Source: Ditylenchus dipsaci (Eukaryota > Nematoda > Chromadorea > Rhabditida > Anguinidae). From it: a stretch of DNA of 64,000 nt. The DNA is taken from NCBI GenBank assembly GCA_004194705.1, contig SADC01001331.1, forward strand, positions 558,001-622,000. Reading direction: 5' to 3'. The position numbers were made by a program, and so were the translations under genes. How positions within the stretch are numbered: position 1 is the first letter of the stretch; the number at the start of each line of letters is the position of its first letter. This document shows, in pieces, positions 55,754 through 64,000 of the stretch. The notes under the pieces are model-generated. The model did not search any database and was not told the origin of the DNA. It saw nothing but the letters and a program-made list of their open reading frames with translations.

Positions 55754-56520
55754 TCAATGATTTAACTGTTGTTTTGTTCTTCCTTCGGTAGCCGGTCTAC
55801 CTCGCTTTCGTTTTTCCTCTATTTTTCTAGTCCTTGCTTTTTCCGGACAGACAATTAATTGTTCCAGCTCCATGATCATCACAGCATGTTTGCGAGCCCT
55901 TTTTTTTCATTCCAGTCAGATAATTGCAATTGTAGAAATTTGTAGCCTTCTTTGACGGATAGACATAGAAAAAGTTTTTTCGGAGCTCACAGTACCGAAA
56001 ATAAGAAAGATCAATATACCGTATAAGAAATTCACACGAAAACCCACCTTTTGCAATCAAGATAGCAATTTGTTTCAAACTCTGCATAGAGTGCAACTAT
56101 ATCATCACCTTCGGAGTAGAACGGAGTCGGCATGAGGTAGGTAAAAAACTGCTAGCAGACTTGACCACACCACGATTTCCTCGGCGTAACTCATAAGCTT
56201 CACGAAGCATGTCAGGTAGTAAGTCGGGTACTTGCGAAGGTGTCTTGAAGAATCCAAATTAAGGGTTTTATCAATCATATTTGCAAACCTGATAGTCAGA
56301 ACAGGCGCTAGAATTTCTCATCATTCGCTCCATCAAAGGCATGAATTCGGCTCTTCTTCTAGAATCACGAAATTTGTTCGAGCATACTTTTGCAGATATA
56401 GCATCGTCAGTATTGGATAGAGCTGTGAAATGGAATATTTCCGGGAATATTGCCAGAAAAGCACCGATTATCACCTGGAATATCACCGAGAGAACAAAAA
56501 TGGTGATAATCTTTTGCTAA
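55754..56520 (-). pseudogene. Degenerate MULE-type ORF with eroded SWIM finger and AT-hook
   Basis: The segment FRYCELRKNFFYVYPSKKA, then NFYNCNYLTGMKK, aligns by eye with [18 protein letters not shown], then [13 protein letters not shown], of the SWIM protein at 12365-13516. In this copy the second SWIM cysteine is Tyr and the third is Arg (RKH in place of CKH). Reading the RKH requires a frame change in an A-run near 55900, after which the tail EEKRKRGRPATEG (AT-hook-like) runs to the stop at 55754-55756. Further upstream (56110-56500) are possible exons with EAYELRRGNRGVV and RRRAEFMPLMERMM. No DDE core is seen. Zinc binding has probably been lost. Confidence 0.55.
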
Positions 56521-56654
56521 TGAAATGCCTTTCTAATTTACCAAAAATTGCTGTCCCTGCATTAATTTTTCATTCTTTTATTTATCATACAAGAGATTAA
56601 TGGTAGTATTGACTTGCTATCTTTATGTGCTTTCATTTTTGGGGTTTTTTACAG

Positions 56655-57425
56655 ATGTCAAAACAAACGAAACCGCTTTCTTGCTGTTCGAGCTAGTCAC
56701 TCGTAAGGAAGAAAAGAGCATGTTTGTAGGCTACTGCCGGTTCTGCAACCCGAATTGTGATGCTTTAAAGCATGGCCGATATACTGGGAACCCAATAGGA
56801 ATAGAGGAACACTTGAAGGTGATTGCTATCTATTTGTGGCTGTTTTCAGCCTTGTTGGATTCAGATCTGTATCAAAGTGGGCGTAGAAGCAAGGTTTCGC
56901 AATTTCAAGCGTCTTTGAAAATGCTAGCATTACTTACTAGCATTTTTTAAACTTTGAAAAATGCTAGTAATTTCACTGTCATTTTGACTAGGTTCTTACT
57001 AGCATTTTTCAAACTTTGAAAAATGCTAGTAAGTAATGCTAGCATTTCCAAAAACGCTTAAAATTGCGAACTCTGGTAGAAGCTAGCAAGGAAATCGATC
57101 GTTTGCTGAAGAGGCCAGCTGCTCGTCGAAGCCGCAGTGCATCGCCAAAGAAGCCAACGTTGTCTGAAGCCGCGGAAGTCTCGCCACAGGAAAGTTCAGG
57201 AACGATTAAGCACTATTTCGACACTACTTTAAAAGATGAGCAAGAAGATCTGGATATTCTACTGACTAGGGTTGGTTTTTCCTGGGTCTTCTTGCTTTCG
57301 TGGTTAACTCAGACTTTAAGGCTTTTGCTACAGGGAATATTCCTTCTCGCTTCCTCAGAAATCCGTTCTTTGAGCAGTTTCTCAACAAGCTAAAGCCATC
57401 GTATAAGTTGCCCAATCAAGAATAA
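56655..57425 (+). pseudogene. hAT-type BED-finger ORF, truncated before the transposase core
   Basis: Exon 56655-56811 encodes ETAFLLFELVTRKEEKSMFV, then GYCRFCNPNC..., GRYTGNPIGIEEHLK, a BED-type finger. After an intron region that includes a palindromic MITE (56905-57075) the frame continues with EIDRLLKRPAARRSRSASPK, IKHYFDTTLKDEQEDL and, after a 40-bp intron, NIPSRFLRNPFFEQFLNKL and KPSYKLP, which is the opening of the hAT catalytic region ('HPFF..FL..L.PsYKLPs'). A TAA at 57423-57425 stops it there. The N-terminal start is unresolved. This is a different hAT lineage from the 34009 element. It may be a captured fragment or a BED-only derivative. Confidence 0.7.
56905..57075. mobile_element. 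Palindromic MITE inside the BED ORF region
   Basis: 'cgcaatttcaagcgtctttg' on the left pairs with '..aaaaacgcttaaaattgcg' on the right, and 'aatgctagcattacttacta' with its complement, around 57000. It splits the BED-encoding sequence from the downstream exon. Confidence 0.7.
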
Positions 57426-57433
57426 AAGTAGCT

Positions 57434-57845
57434 CTAGTATTGGACCATTTTTTTCTTTTGGTTGTAGACAAAATTTTCAATCTTCTTCAACCATGGAACA
57501 CTTCCGACGCCTAATGTCTCCTGCAGAAAATGGGTTTCATAGCACAAATTTATAAAGCTACATGATTCTGTTAGACGAACCAACCTATATCTCAATTTGC
57601 GAATTTCTAGCCGTCTTCTTTCGTGCAATTCCCTCTTAGATTGTTTCCTTGAAGTATTCACGCCCTGCTTGACGTTTTTTGACTTGTCATAGCCTACCGA
57701 ATTCGTCCATCTGGCATCAACTAAAAGAGAAATTTAAACAACTACAAAATCATCCATAAACTAATGAATTTTCACAAACTTCGTGCACGTAAGAAGGGTA
57801 GCTATCTCTACTCCTGTTGGACCCAAGGTCATAAGGCTCTGACAT
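57434..57845 (-). CDS. Small basic ORF, two exons, unrecognised
   Basis: From ATG 57845 (MSEPYDLGSNRSRDSYPSYV) a probable 58-bp intron leads to DARWTNSVGYDKSKN and the Lys/Arg-rich KRELHERRRLEIRKLRYRLV, then ESCSFINLCYETHFLQETLG and a tail NQKKKMVQY, about 118 residues. No family is recognised. It lies inside the 55128-58431 composite element, converging with the BED ORF and only 8 bp from its stop. Start and first splice are uncertain: the ATG itself lies within a GTATGT donor-like sequence. Confidence 0.35.
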
Positions 57846-58135
57846 ACCTTTGCTGTTTTAGCGTTTTTCAAGGTATGATTGTCGCATATTTTTGCGTGTA
57901 TGAGATGGTCAAACGATAGATTCTATTAGATTCTTAAAATAACAATTTTCTATCTGGCAGAAGAAAAGTGTAACAAGTTGAACAGCTATTGAACGGAAAT
58001 TAAGCATTTCCGTTATGGAAAACCTATGCTTTATAAGTAAAATAGCTATAGAAAACATGATCTGCTGAAAAATCTATCAAAAAACAGGCTTAAAATGACT
58101 AAAAATCAAATATGGAACTAGAAATAAGTAATTTG

Positions 58136-58378
58136 GGCGCTAGTAGCGAATACCCCCCCCAAGCATCCGACCTTTAAAAATTGCTGTAACTACCCTTGCA
58201 AACAACAAGTTTAGGCTTGGCCCTTAGGCTTGGGGGTAGGCCAGCGTACGGAAGTGATGACTAATGAAGAGTTTGCGCACATTTTCCGGGGTCTGGGACA
58301 TAAATTTGGGTACTTTTTACTAAAGTAAAAAAAGTGAAAATCGTTGGGGAGAGGGGGGGAGTATTCGCTACTAGCGTC
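58136..58378. mobile_element. 243-bp hAT-type MITE, second full copy
   Basis: The same family and length as 5000-5242, with 'ggcgctagtagcgaata' ends. The flanking 8-mers gtaatttg (58128-58135) and gtaatatg (58379-58386) match at seven of eight positions. It is inserted in the right 'ctagtacc' array of the composite element, and so is younger than it. Confidence 0.85.
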
Positions 58379-58668
58379 GTAATATGGTACTAGAAATAAG
58401 TATTTTGGTACTAGAAAAAAGTACCACCCAAAATTCCAGCCCATAATTGAACATGAACAATTTGAAGAAGAAATGGCACAACAACGGTGGCGTTTTCCGC
58501 AGCGAAGGTGGCGTCTTCTGCGGCACTACAGGTACCGTACTCAAGACAAAATGTTGCTAGGATTTAAGAAAAGTCACACGGCCGCACCACAAAAACCTAA
58601 CAATCTAGTCAAAATATTTATTCCCAAATATGTAGCATCGACAAAACTTGAACAAGACAAAACAATTT

Positions 58669-60939
58669 AGTACATAACGAATTTCTTGAGTTCTTCATAC
58701 GTTCCTGCATTGCGGACGTGATTTGTAATCTCGAGAATGTCTCGACCAATTTCTAGCGCTTCACGACAACGACAAGAATTTCCATCACGTGCTGCTCTCC
58801 ACCAATTGAGTGACGGCCCTCGGTAACATGGTTCTTCAGCCTCCTGAAATCAAAAAAATGTATAGCAAACAAGCACCGGAAAGAGACAAACCAATTCTTT
58901 CATGTCGAATGGGTAAATGTAGGCGATATTGAACGGGACCGAATTGCTTCTATCTGGATTCTCACGAACCAGAACACGGATTCCATCAGGCCAAACGTTC
59001 TTGCGCGTCTTCTTCACCTTGTCCATGACCAAATTTTCTCTATCTGTCACAAGCCCAAAAAAATCGCCAGCGTACACCTTAGGAGCCACTTTGACATTCG
59101 AACAATACAAAGTATCCTCAAACTAATTTTACCGGTAAAGTGGGCAATGTGCAAAAGAAAAACTGACTAGACATCCATCCGCCGAAGAAACCTTGACCAG
59201 AGCGCATTTGCTCTCGATTGGACAGGTCCTCAGCACCAAATAGAGATTTTTGACAGGGAAATAGACTGCTTCGAAATGGACCCAATCGCCAATTTGCATA
59301 GACCTGTCGCATGGAAAGAGAATGAATCGATGCAACGGATAATCCTGCGAATAAACATAGCCAGTCTGATTGTTGATAAAGACACCATCAGTTATGATCT
59401 AGGACGAGCTCTAATTTAAGCACAACTTTCACAGAGCTTACTCTGGGTATCCCTGACCACAACTCAACACTACTGTAATTCTCTTCAACAACTGCAGAGA
59501 CCGAGAACTTGGCCACCATTGAACAGTAGTTGAGACGAACCCAGGCAGGAAAGAAGGTTCGTTCAGAATTAGAGGCAGCATTTGAGAGAAGCATTTGAGC
59601 GTCCTCCACCAAACAGAAGTCTAATTCACAACATACGAAGAAGCCCTTTCTGGAAGAGCGCTTAAGAACCACTCGGTACTAAAACATTCCAAATATATCT
59701 AACATAACCGTAAAAAGAAAAGACCATACCTCAGTGTGAGATTCGAAATTATCAATGACCTGTTTCGTTTGCAGCGGCTTCCTGTCCTTGCACACGGAGT
59801 ATTGATCGACGACGTAAAACTGATTTGGTGATGAGAAGAACATGTCCGCCTTGATAGCAACACCTTCCAGCAAAACTTTCTTTTGATCGACGACCCCATA
59901 ACGACCTAAATGGCTTCGTCACCTCTTTTATAAAACTTAGCTGACTAACTTTGTACTTAGGTGATTTTGGCCAAACCAATTTATTGCCATCCACCACGTA
60001 GAGAACCTGTTTTCTCAGCACCTAAAGTTTTAATAAACACTAAACGTAGTGCAATTAAAAACAAACTTTTTGAGGTTGCGGACCATCGTTGCTTTTTGGT
60101 GATTCACTATTCTTATCGTAAAAAACACGGTTGCTCAAATTCCACACCTGAAAGAGCTAACAACTTTAAAAAATTCTTAATTACATTTTGGGAAGAAGTT
60201 ACTGCTTCGCTAACAGCAGTCTCATCATCGAGAGGCCTCAGAACTCTTCCTAGCTGAAACTTCATCTGTGGAACAGGAAGACGACATCCATCATTCGGAT
60301 CCTTCAACGATGCAATGCAGCGAACGGTAATACTGTAAGCGACATTAGGATGCACATTGCAAAGGTCACACGTAACGTCCACCAGACCAGCGAGATCAGA
60401 CCAACATTGGCGTGGCACTTCTGACGAGAAGACTCCTATTGCAACCATCTAAAATTGGTAGCACCAGGAAATTATCTAAAAGCCTGCAGACGGTAACAGA
60501 AAACTTACATGCAGATCAGGTCCGTTCTCGGCAAGCGTATTTCGACGATTCTTTTGATCCCTTTCGTACTTTACAACGACGTTTTGACAGTCCGCCACGA
60601 AATCAATGGAAGCCCCATTCAACATTTGCTCAGCCATCCTAGTCTAGAAATAACTCATTTTCAAGAGGGCAGGACGGTCTCATCTCTTATAAATAATAAA
60701 CAATGTTGCTCACCTTCATTGACTTCGATATGTTTAGCGGCTCGACAAAATAGAGATGTTGCGAAAACAGGTACAGCCTTGAACCACTGAATATGATGTG
60801 CGGGAACTCATTTGAAGTCGTTGATACAACTGTTCCCTGCTGTCGGTAAGGTTCAGACCTAAATAAAATCTCGTATGAAGTGTCCAAATAATGTTTAAAC
60901 TTACTCATTAACACAACTTTTGCTCTCGAGATTGTTCAT
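58669..60939 (-). CDS. Unrecognised multi-exon gene with repeated beta-rich modules
   Basis: I do not recognise the family. The start is ATG 60939 (MNNLESKSCVNE) and the stop 58669-58671 (..KKFVMY). Exons with GTAAG donors and TTTCAG/TTTTAG acceptors give SEPYRQQGTVVSTTSNEF, ISKSMK, MAEQMLNGASIDFVADCQN, MVAIGVFSSEVPRQCWSDL, CRLPVPQMKFQLGRVLRPL, VLRKQVLYVVDGNKLVWPK, SPNQFYVVDQYSVCKDRKPL, FFPAWVRLNYCSMVAKFSVS, LHRFILFPCDRSMQIGDWVH, YCSNVKVAPKVYAGDFFGLV and a last exon with NWWRAARDGNSCRCREALEI. Several exons share a rhythm of short beta segments ending in 'GDWV.F.A' or similar, which recalls OB/S1/cold-shock-like modules, but I cannot confirm homology. No signal peptide or membrane span is evident. 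Introns lack the long insertions seen in other genes here. Confidence 0.65.
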
Positions 60940-61448
60940 TTTTTCGGCGTTAAGTAATTTGTTCACTAAAAAGTTGTGTGGTGAAATATACGGGCGAAAG
61001 TCTTTTGCTGACAGGCATCACGTTATATCGAGAGCAGTGTTTTCAAAATTCAGGTTCAAGGTCAAGGTAAAACTTGACTTTATAAAGTCAAGGTCGTTTT
61101 TCTCGATTTTTGTAAGGAAAACGGATCTGAATTTTTTCCCTAAACCATAAAGTCTTTTGTGCTGAAAGAAACGTACTTTTCAGAATTACGATAATAAATT
61201 GTGGATATGGGTTTTTTTTGCTGCAAAAAGATTTCTTTTCGGTGCAAATTAACTCTATTTTGGTGCAAAAAAGTTTTGGTGCAAATTAGATCTTTTTAGT
61301 GCAAATTAGATCTTTTTGGTGCAAATTAGGGGCAGGAGAAGAATGCGCAGAATCAAATTGTGCAAATTCAATTTGTGCAAAAATCAGTTTGTGAAAATTC
61401 ATTTTGTGCAAAATTCAGTTGGTACAAATTTAGTCCATTTGCCATCTC

Positions 61449-61555
61449 TAGGGTTGTACAATGGGAATATTCCCGGGAATATTTCCGGGAATATTCCCGG
61501 GAACATTGGGAATATTCCCGGGTTTTCTATATTTCCGGGAATTTCTACAACTCTA
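61449..61555. mobile_element. 107-bp hAT MITE with 'attcccgggaat' array
   Basis: The ends 'tagggttgtacaatgggaat' and '..tttctacaactcta' are flanked by the exact 8-bp duplication gccatctc (61441-61448 and 61556-61563). The interior is only five or six 'ggaatattcccg' units. One of the smallest elements in the window with a complete signature. Confidence 0.9.
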
Positions 61556-61612
61556 GCCATCTCACTGCCACAACTGATGAAAGCTCATTGCATAGCCATT
61601 GCAGAAGTTTAA

Positions 61613-61956
61613 TGGCTCATTTATAAACGTTATCGTTGTCTTTGTCGTTGGAAAAAATGTTTTATAAAGGCACTTTTACGCCAACGACAACGACGACCTA
61701 TTTATAAAAAATCCAACGACAACGACGACGCCAAGGACAACGAAATTTTTCATTCAAAATTGGACAAATTTCGCATTCTCAGACGAAAATTTTTCTTCCA
61801 AATTAGACAAATTTTGCATCTTGAGTCAGAATTTTAAGAATTTTAATGGATTTTTTATGAATAGGTCGTCGTTGTCGTCGTCGTTGGCGAAAAAAAGGGT
61901 TTTATAAAAAAAATATTCCAACGACAACGACGACGACAACGTTTATAAATGGGCCA
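61613..61956. mobile_element. 344-bp PIF-type MITE with 'cgacaacgacgac' arrays
   Basis: The ends 'tggctcatttataaacgtta' and '..aacgtttataaatgggcca' are flanked by taa (61610-61612 and 61957-61959). The interior is two inverted pairs of 'ccaacgacaacgacgac' arrays. Non-coding. Confidence 0.85.
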
Positions 61957-62139
61957 TAAGATTTTGACCTTTCGAGTACAAAATCTTTGACTGTTCAATA
62001 AAAAAAATCCTCGTAAATGATGGCACAAACTGAATTTGCACAAACTGATTTTTGCACAAATTGAATTTGCATAATTTGATTTTGCACATTCTTCTTCTGC
62101 CCCAAATTAGATCTTTTTTGGTGCAAATCGGCTCTTTTT

Positions 62140-62565
62140 TGAAATTTTCGGTTTCGGTTTATGCTCATGAAACTTTCGGTTTCGGTTTTCGGTTTCGGTT
62201 TTTGAAACTTTCGGTTTCGGTTTCTGCTTTTCAACTTTCGGTTTGTGCTTTCGGTTCTGGGTATGAAGTCAAAATTTCCGATTGTCTTGATCCACACGAT
62301 TATCCACAAAAATAAAAACAAAATTCACATAATATGCAGAAGTATACGAACGAAAAAATCAGCTTTAAAAGCAGAATTAGAAATAAAAAGCAGAAACCGA
62401 AAGTTTCAAAAACCGAAACCGAAAACCGAAAGTTTCAAAAGCAGAAACCGAAAGTTTCAAAAACCGAAACCGAAAACCGAAAGTTTCATGAGCAAAAACC
62501 GAAAACCGAATTTCAGTTTCTGCTTCGGTTTGTGGCATTCCGTTTCGGTTTTTGGAAACACTGCC
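62140..62565. repeat. Inverted 'ttcggtttcggtttt' arrays
   Basis: The left array (62140-62260, 'ctttcggtttcggttttcgg') faces an inverted right array (62385-62545, 'aaaaaccgaaaccgaaaacc'). The right end has a 'cagtgtttccaaaaacc' terminus in complement, while the left terminus seems lost. It lies within the 61035-62804 element. Open frames here follow from the repeat. Confidence 0.7.
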
Positions 62566-62997
62566 TGTGACCCTTGGTAAAATCAAGGTGATTTTACCTT
62601 GATTTTAGGCTTGATTTTAGTCTCATCTCAAAAATTTATTATCGAAATTCTGAAAAAAAAACGTTTTTTCAGCACAAAATCTTGACTTTACGGTTAAGGG
62701 GAAAAAATTTAGACCCGTCTTCCTTACAAAAATTGAGAAAAACGACTTTGCCTTCATAAAGTCAAGTTTTACCCTGAACTTGACCTTGATTTTTGAAAAC
62801 ACTGATCGAGAGTCGCGTTATATCGAGATTCGACTGTATCAGCGAGGCATAGCTAAATTTGAAAGAAAATACCAACCAAACACAGAAACTAAGCGTGCCA
62901 AAAAGCGCGAACTCAAATTTTAAAAAAGGGTTCTACTAGTTCATAAGTTAATTAGTTAGTTTATAAAGGTACGTTCACATAAAAGTGTCGGGTACAC

Positions 62998-64000
62998 CCC
63001 TTTTCCCCGAAAAGCCCTTTTCCCCGAATGACCCTTTTCCCCGAATGACCCTTTTCCCCGAAAATCCCTTTTCCCCGAAAAGACCTTTTCCCGAAAAATT
63101 ATTTTTACTGTTAAAATACATGCTAACCTCATTTAAAAGTTTATTTAAGCACAAAAAGATCTATCAAACAAAAGACAACACATATAAGACAACATTTCCA
63201 TAACAAAAGTTTATTCAGAACAAAACAGAAACAGAATTAGTTCAGAAAAATGGTTTTGAAACCCGAAAACGTAAAAAAGTTTTTTGATCCAAGTGGACGA
63301 CCACTTGGATAGACATCGCCTAGGATGATGGTTCAAATCCAGCTGGGTGCATACCTTTTTTTATCATTATTTTGAGTGTTTAAGTGGTGTAAAAGTTCAT
63401 ATACTCATTCCCAAGGTTACTGGTTCGACCCCATCTGGGTGCAATCAGTCTCGAGTAGAGGACCCCCATTTCAAATTTAACCGTTTTCAGAACAAAATTT
63501 TGAATTAAATCGTTTGGGTTTTCAATTACTTTGAGCTAAATCTAAAATTTTGGATTCTGGATGTGGATACCCCCTCGGGTAGGTACCACGGGGTAAACTT
63601 TACTTAATTATTTACTTATTTTGAAGGGAACTTATTTTGAGGGGAAACGACCTTTGAGGGGAAACGACCTTTGAGGGGAAACGAACTTTGAGGGGAAACG
63701 AACTTTGAGGGGAAACGAGCTTGAGGGGAAACGCACTTTGAGGGGAAACGAGGCGGACCCATTGCAACTGAACATTGCAAATAAATTACGTAAGAGCAAA
63801 ATTCGTTGCTCAGACGCGATGACAAGACTGAATTCAACCATTGAATAGCAACAGCAAATAATGGAAGCATTTTTTTGGCGCAAATTCAAACGCTTTTTCA
63901 TCATTTTGACATTATTTTAACAGTAAAAATAATTTTTCGGGGAAAAGGGCTTTTCGGGGAAAGGGCTTTTCGGGGAAATGGTCTTTTCGGGGAAAAGGGT
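62998..64000. mobile_element. Inverted-array element cut by the window end
   Basis: Units 'ttttccccgaaaagccc' at 62998-63090 face the inverted array at 63935-64000 ('tttcggggaaaagggc'), and 'aattatttttactgttaaaat' pairs across at 63097 and 63913. The interior has two B-box-like tRNA sequences ('ggttcaaatccagctgggtg' near 63331 and 'ggttcgaccccatctgggtg' near 63421) and a third array at 63626-63752 of a 17-bp 'gaggggaaacgaacttt' unit, about eight copies. No gene is supported. Confidence 0.65.

Larger units (their letters stand above)
55128..58431. mobile_element. 3.3-kb composite element bounded by inverted 'ctagtaccaaaatactt' arrays
   Basis: Units like 'ctagtaccaaaatacttatt' repeat at 55128-55250 and in the opposite orientation at 58110-58431, where a 243-bp MITE interrupts them. 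Between the arrays lie a MULE-type SWIM ORF (-), a hAT BED-finger ORF (+) and a small ORF (-). The array-plus-SWIM design parallels the element at 11965-13770, so a MULE is the best guess. The hAT piece would then be captured or inserted sequence. The exact ends and target duplication are not resolved. Confidence 0.6.
61035..62804. mobile_element. 1.77-kb hAT-type element with a nested series of insertions
   Basis: Inverted ends of about 130 bp start 'cagtgttttcaaaattcagg' and end '..cttgatttttgaaaacactg'. The 8-bp duplication atcgagag is exact (61027-61034 and 62805-62812). Inside are a second-level palindrome with 'gtgcaaattagatctttt' arms (61230-61430 and 62030-62140), which itself contains the MITEs 61449-61555 and 61613-61956, and a 'ttcggtttcgg' element at 62140-62565. 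The target was a pogo-like element whose right end ('atcgagattcgactg') remains at 62823-62838. No transposase. Confidence 0.85.

Overview
This is a 64-kb window of an AT-rich animal nuclear genome. The evidence is genes split by very short introns (mostly 45-60 bp, GT-AG with TTTCAG/TTTTAG acceptors, one probable GC-AG), animal-specific orthologues (a class A GPCR, a COMMD6-like protein, DGCR6/gonadal, TFIIIC subunit GTF3C5), and an extreme density of small DNA transposons. The short introns resemble those of nematodes and other compact invertebrates, but the phylum cannot be fixed from this window. No virus, CRISPR array, rRNA or bacterial operon is visible, and I saw no recognisable retrotransposon coding sequence.

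Layout. 0.6-2.8 kb (-): a 14-exon unrecognised gene with a zinc-binding module. 3.7-9.1 kb: only repeats, including a Tc1/mariner-like element with a second MITE inside it. 9.1-18.7 kb (-): a nine-exon class A GPCR whose introns hold a degenerate Mutator-like (MULE) element and several palindromic MITEs. 19.6-26.0 kb (-): a two-exon COMMD6-like gene whose single 6.1-kb intron is filled with hAT elements and palindromes. 26.1-28.6 kb (+): DGCR6/gonadal, head to head with COMMD6 across about 156 bp. 28.6-38.6 kb: a repeat desert with satellite-like arrays, hAT MITEs and a hAT deletion derivative. 38.6-39.2 kb (-): an RPL12 pseudogene that keeps introns. 40.0-43.3 kb: a MULE-type MITE with a 9-bp target duplication, and a complete PIF/Harbinger-type element with a MADF-BESS gene. 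43.8-49.3 kb (+): two host genes in tandem, one unrecognised and then GTF3C5. 50-55 kb: repeats. 55.1-58.4 kb: a composite inverted-terminal element carrying a broken MULE SWIM ORF, a hAT BED-finger ORF and a small minus-strand ORF. 58.7-60.9 kb (-): another unrecognised multi-exon gene. 61.0-62.8 kb: a hAT-type element with several other elements nested inside. The window ends within another inverted-repeat element.

Overall picture. About nine host genes or pseudogenes sit among several dozen class II elements. Exact target-site duplications can be read directly for many of them: 8 bp for hAT, 3 bp for PIF/Harbinger, TA for Tc1/mariner/pogo-like, 9 bp for MULE. The most striking theme is that every transposase-related ORF here (MULE, hAT twice, Harbinger) has kept its DNA-binding or accessory module (zinc knuckle and SWIM, BED and dimerisation region, MADF-BESS) and lost the catalytic core.
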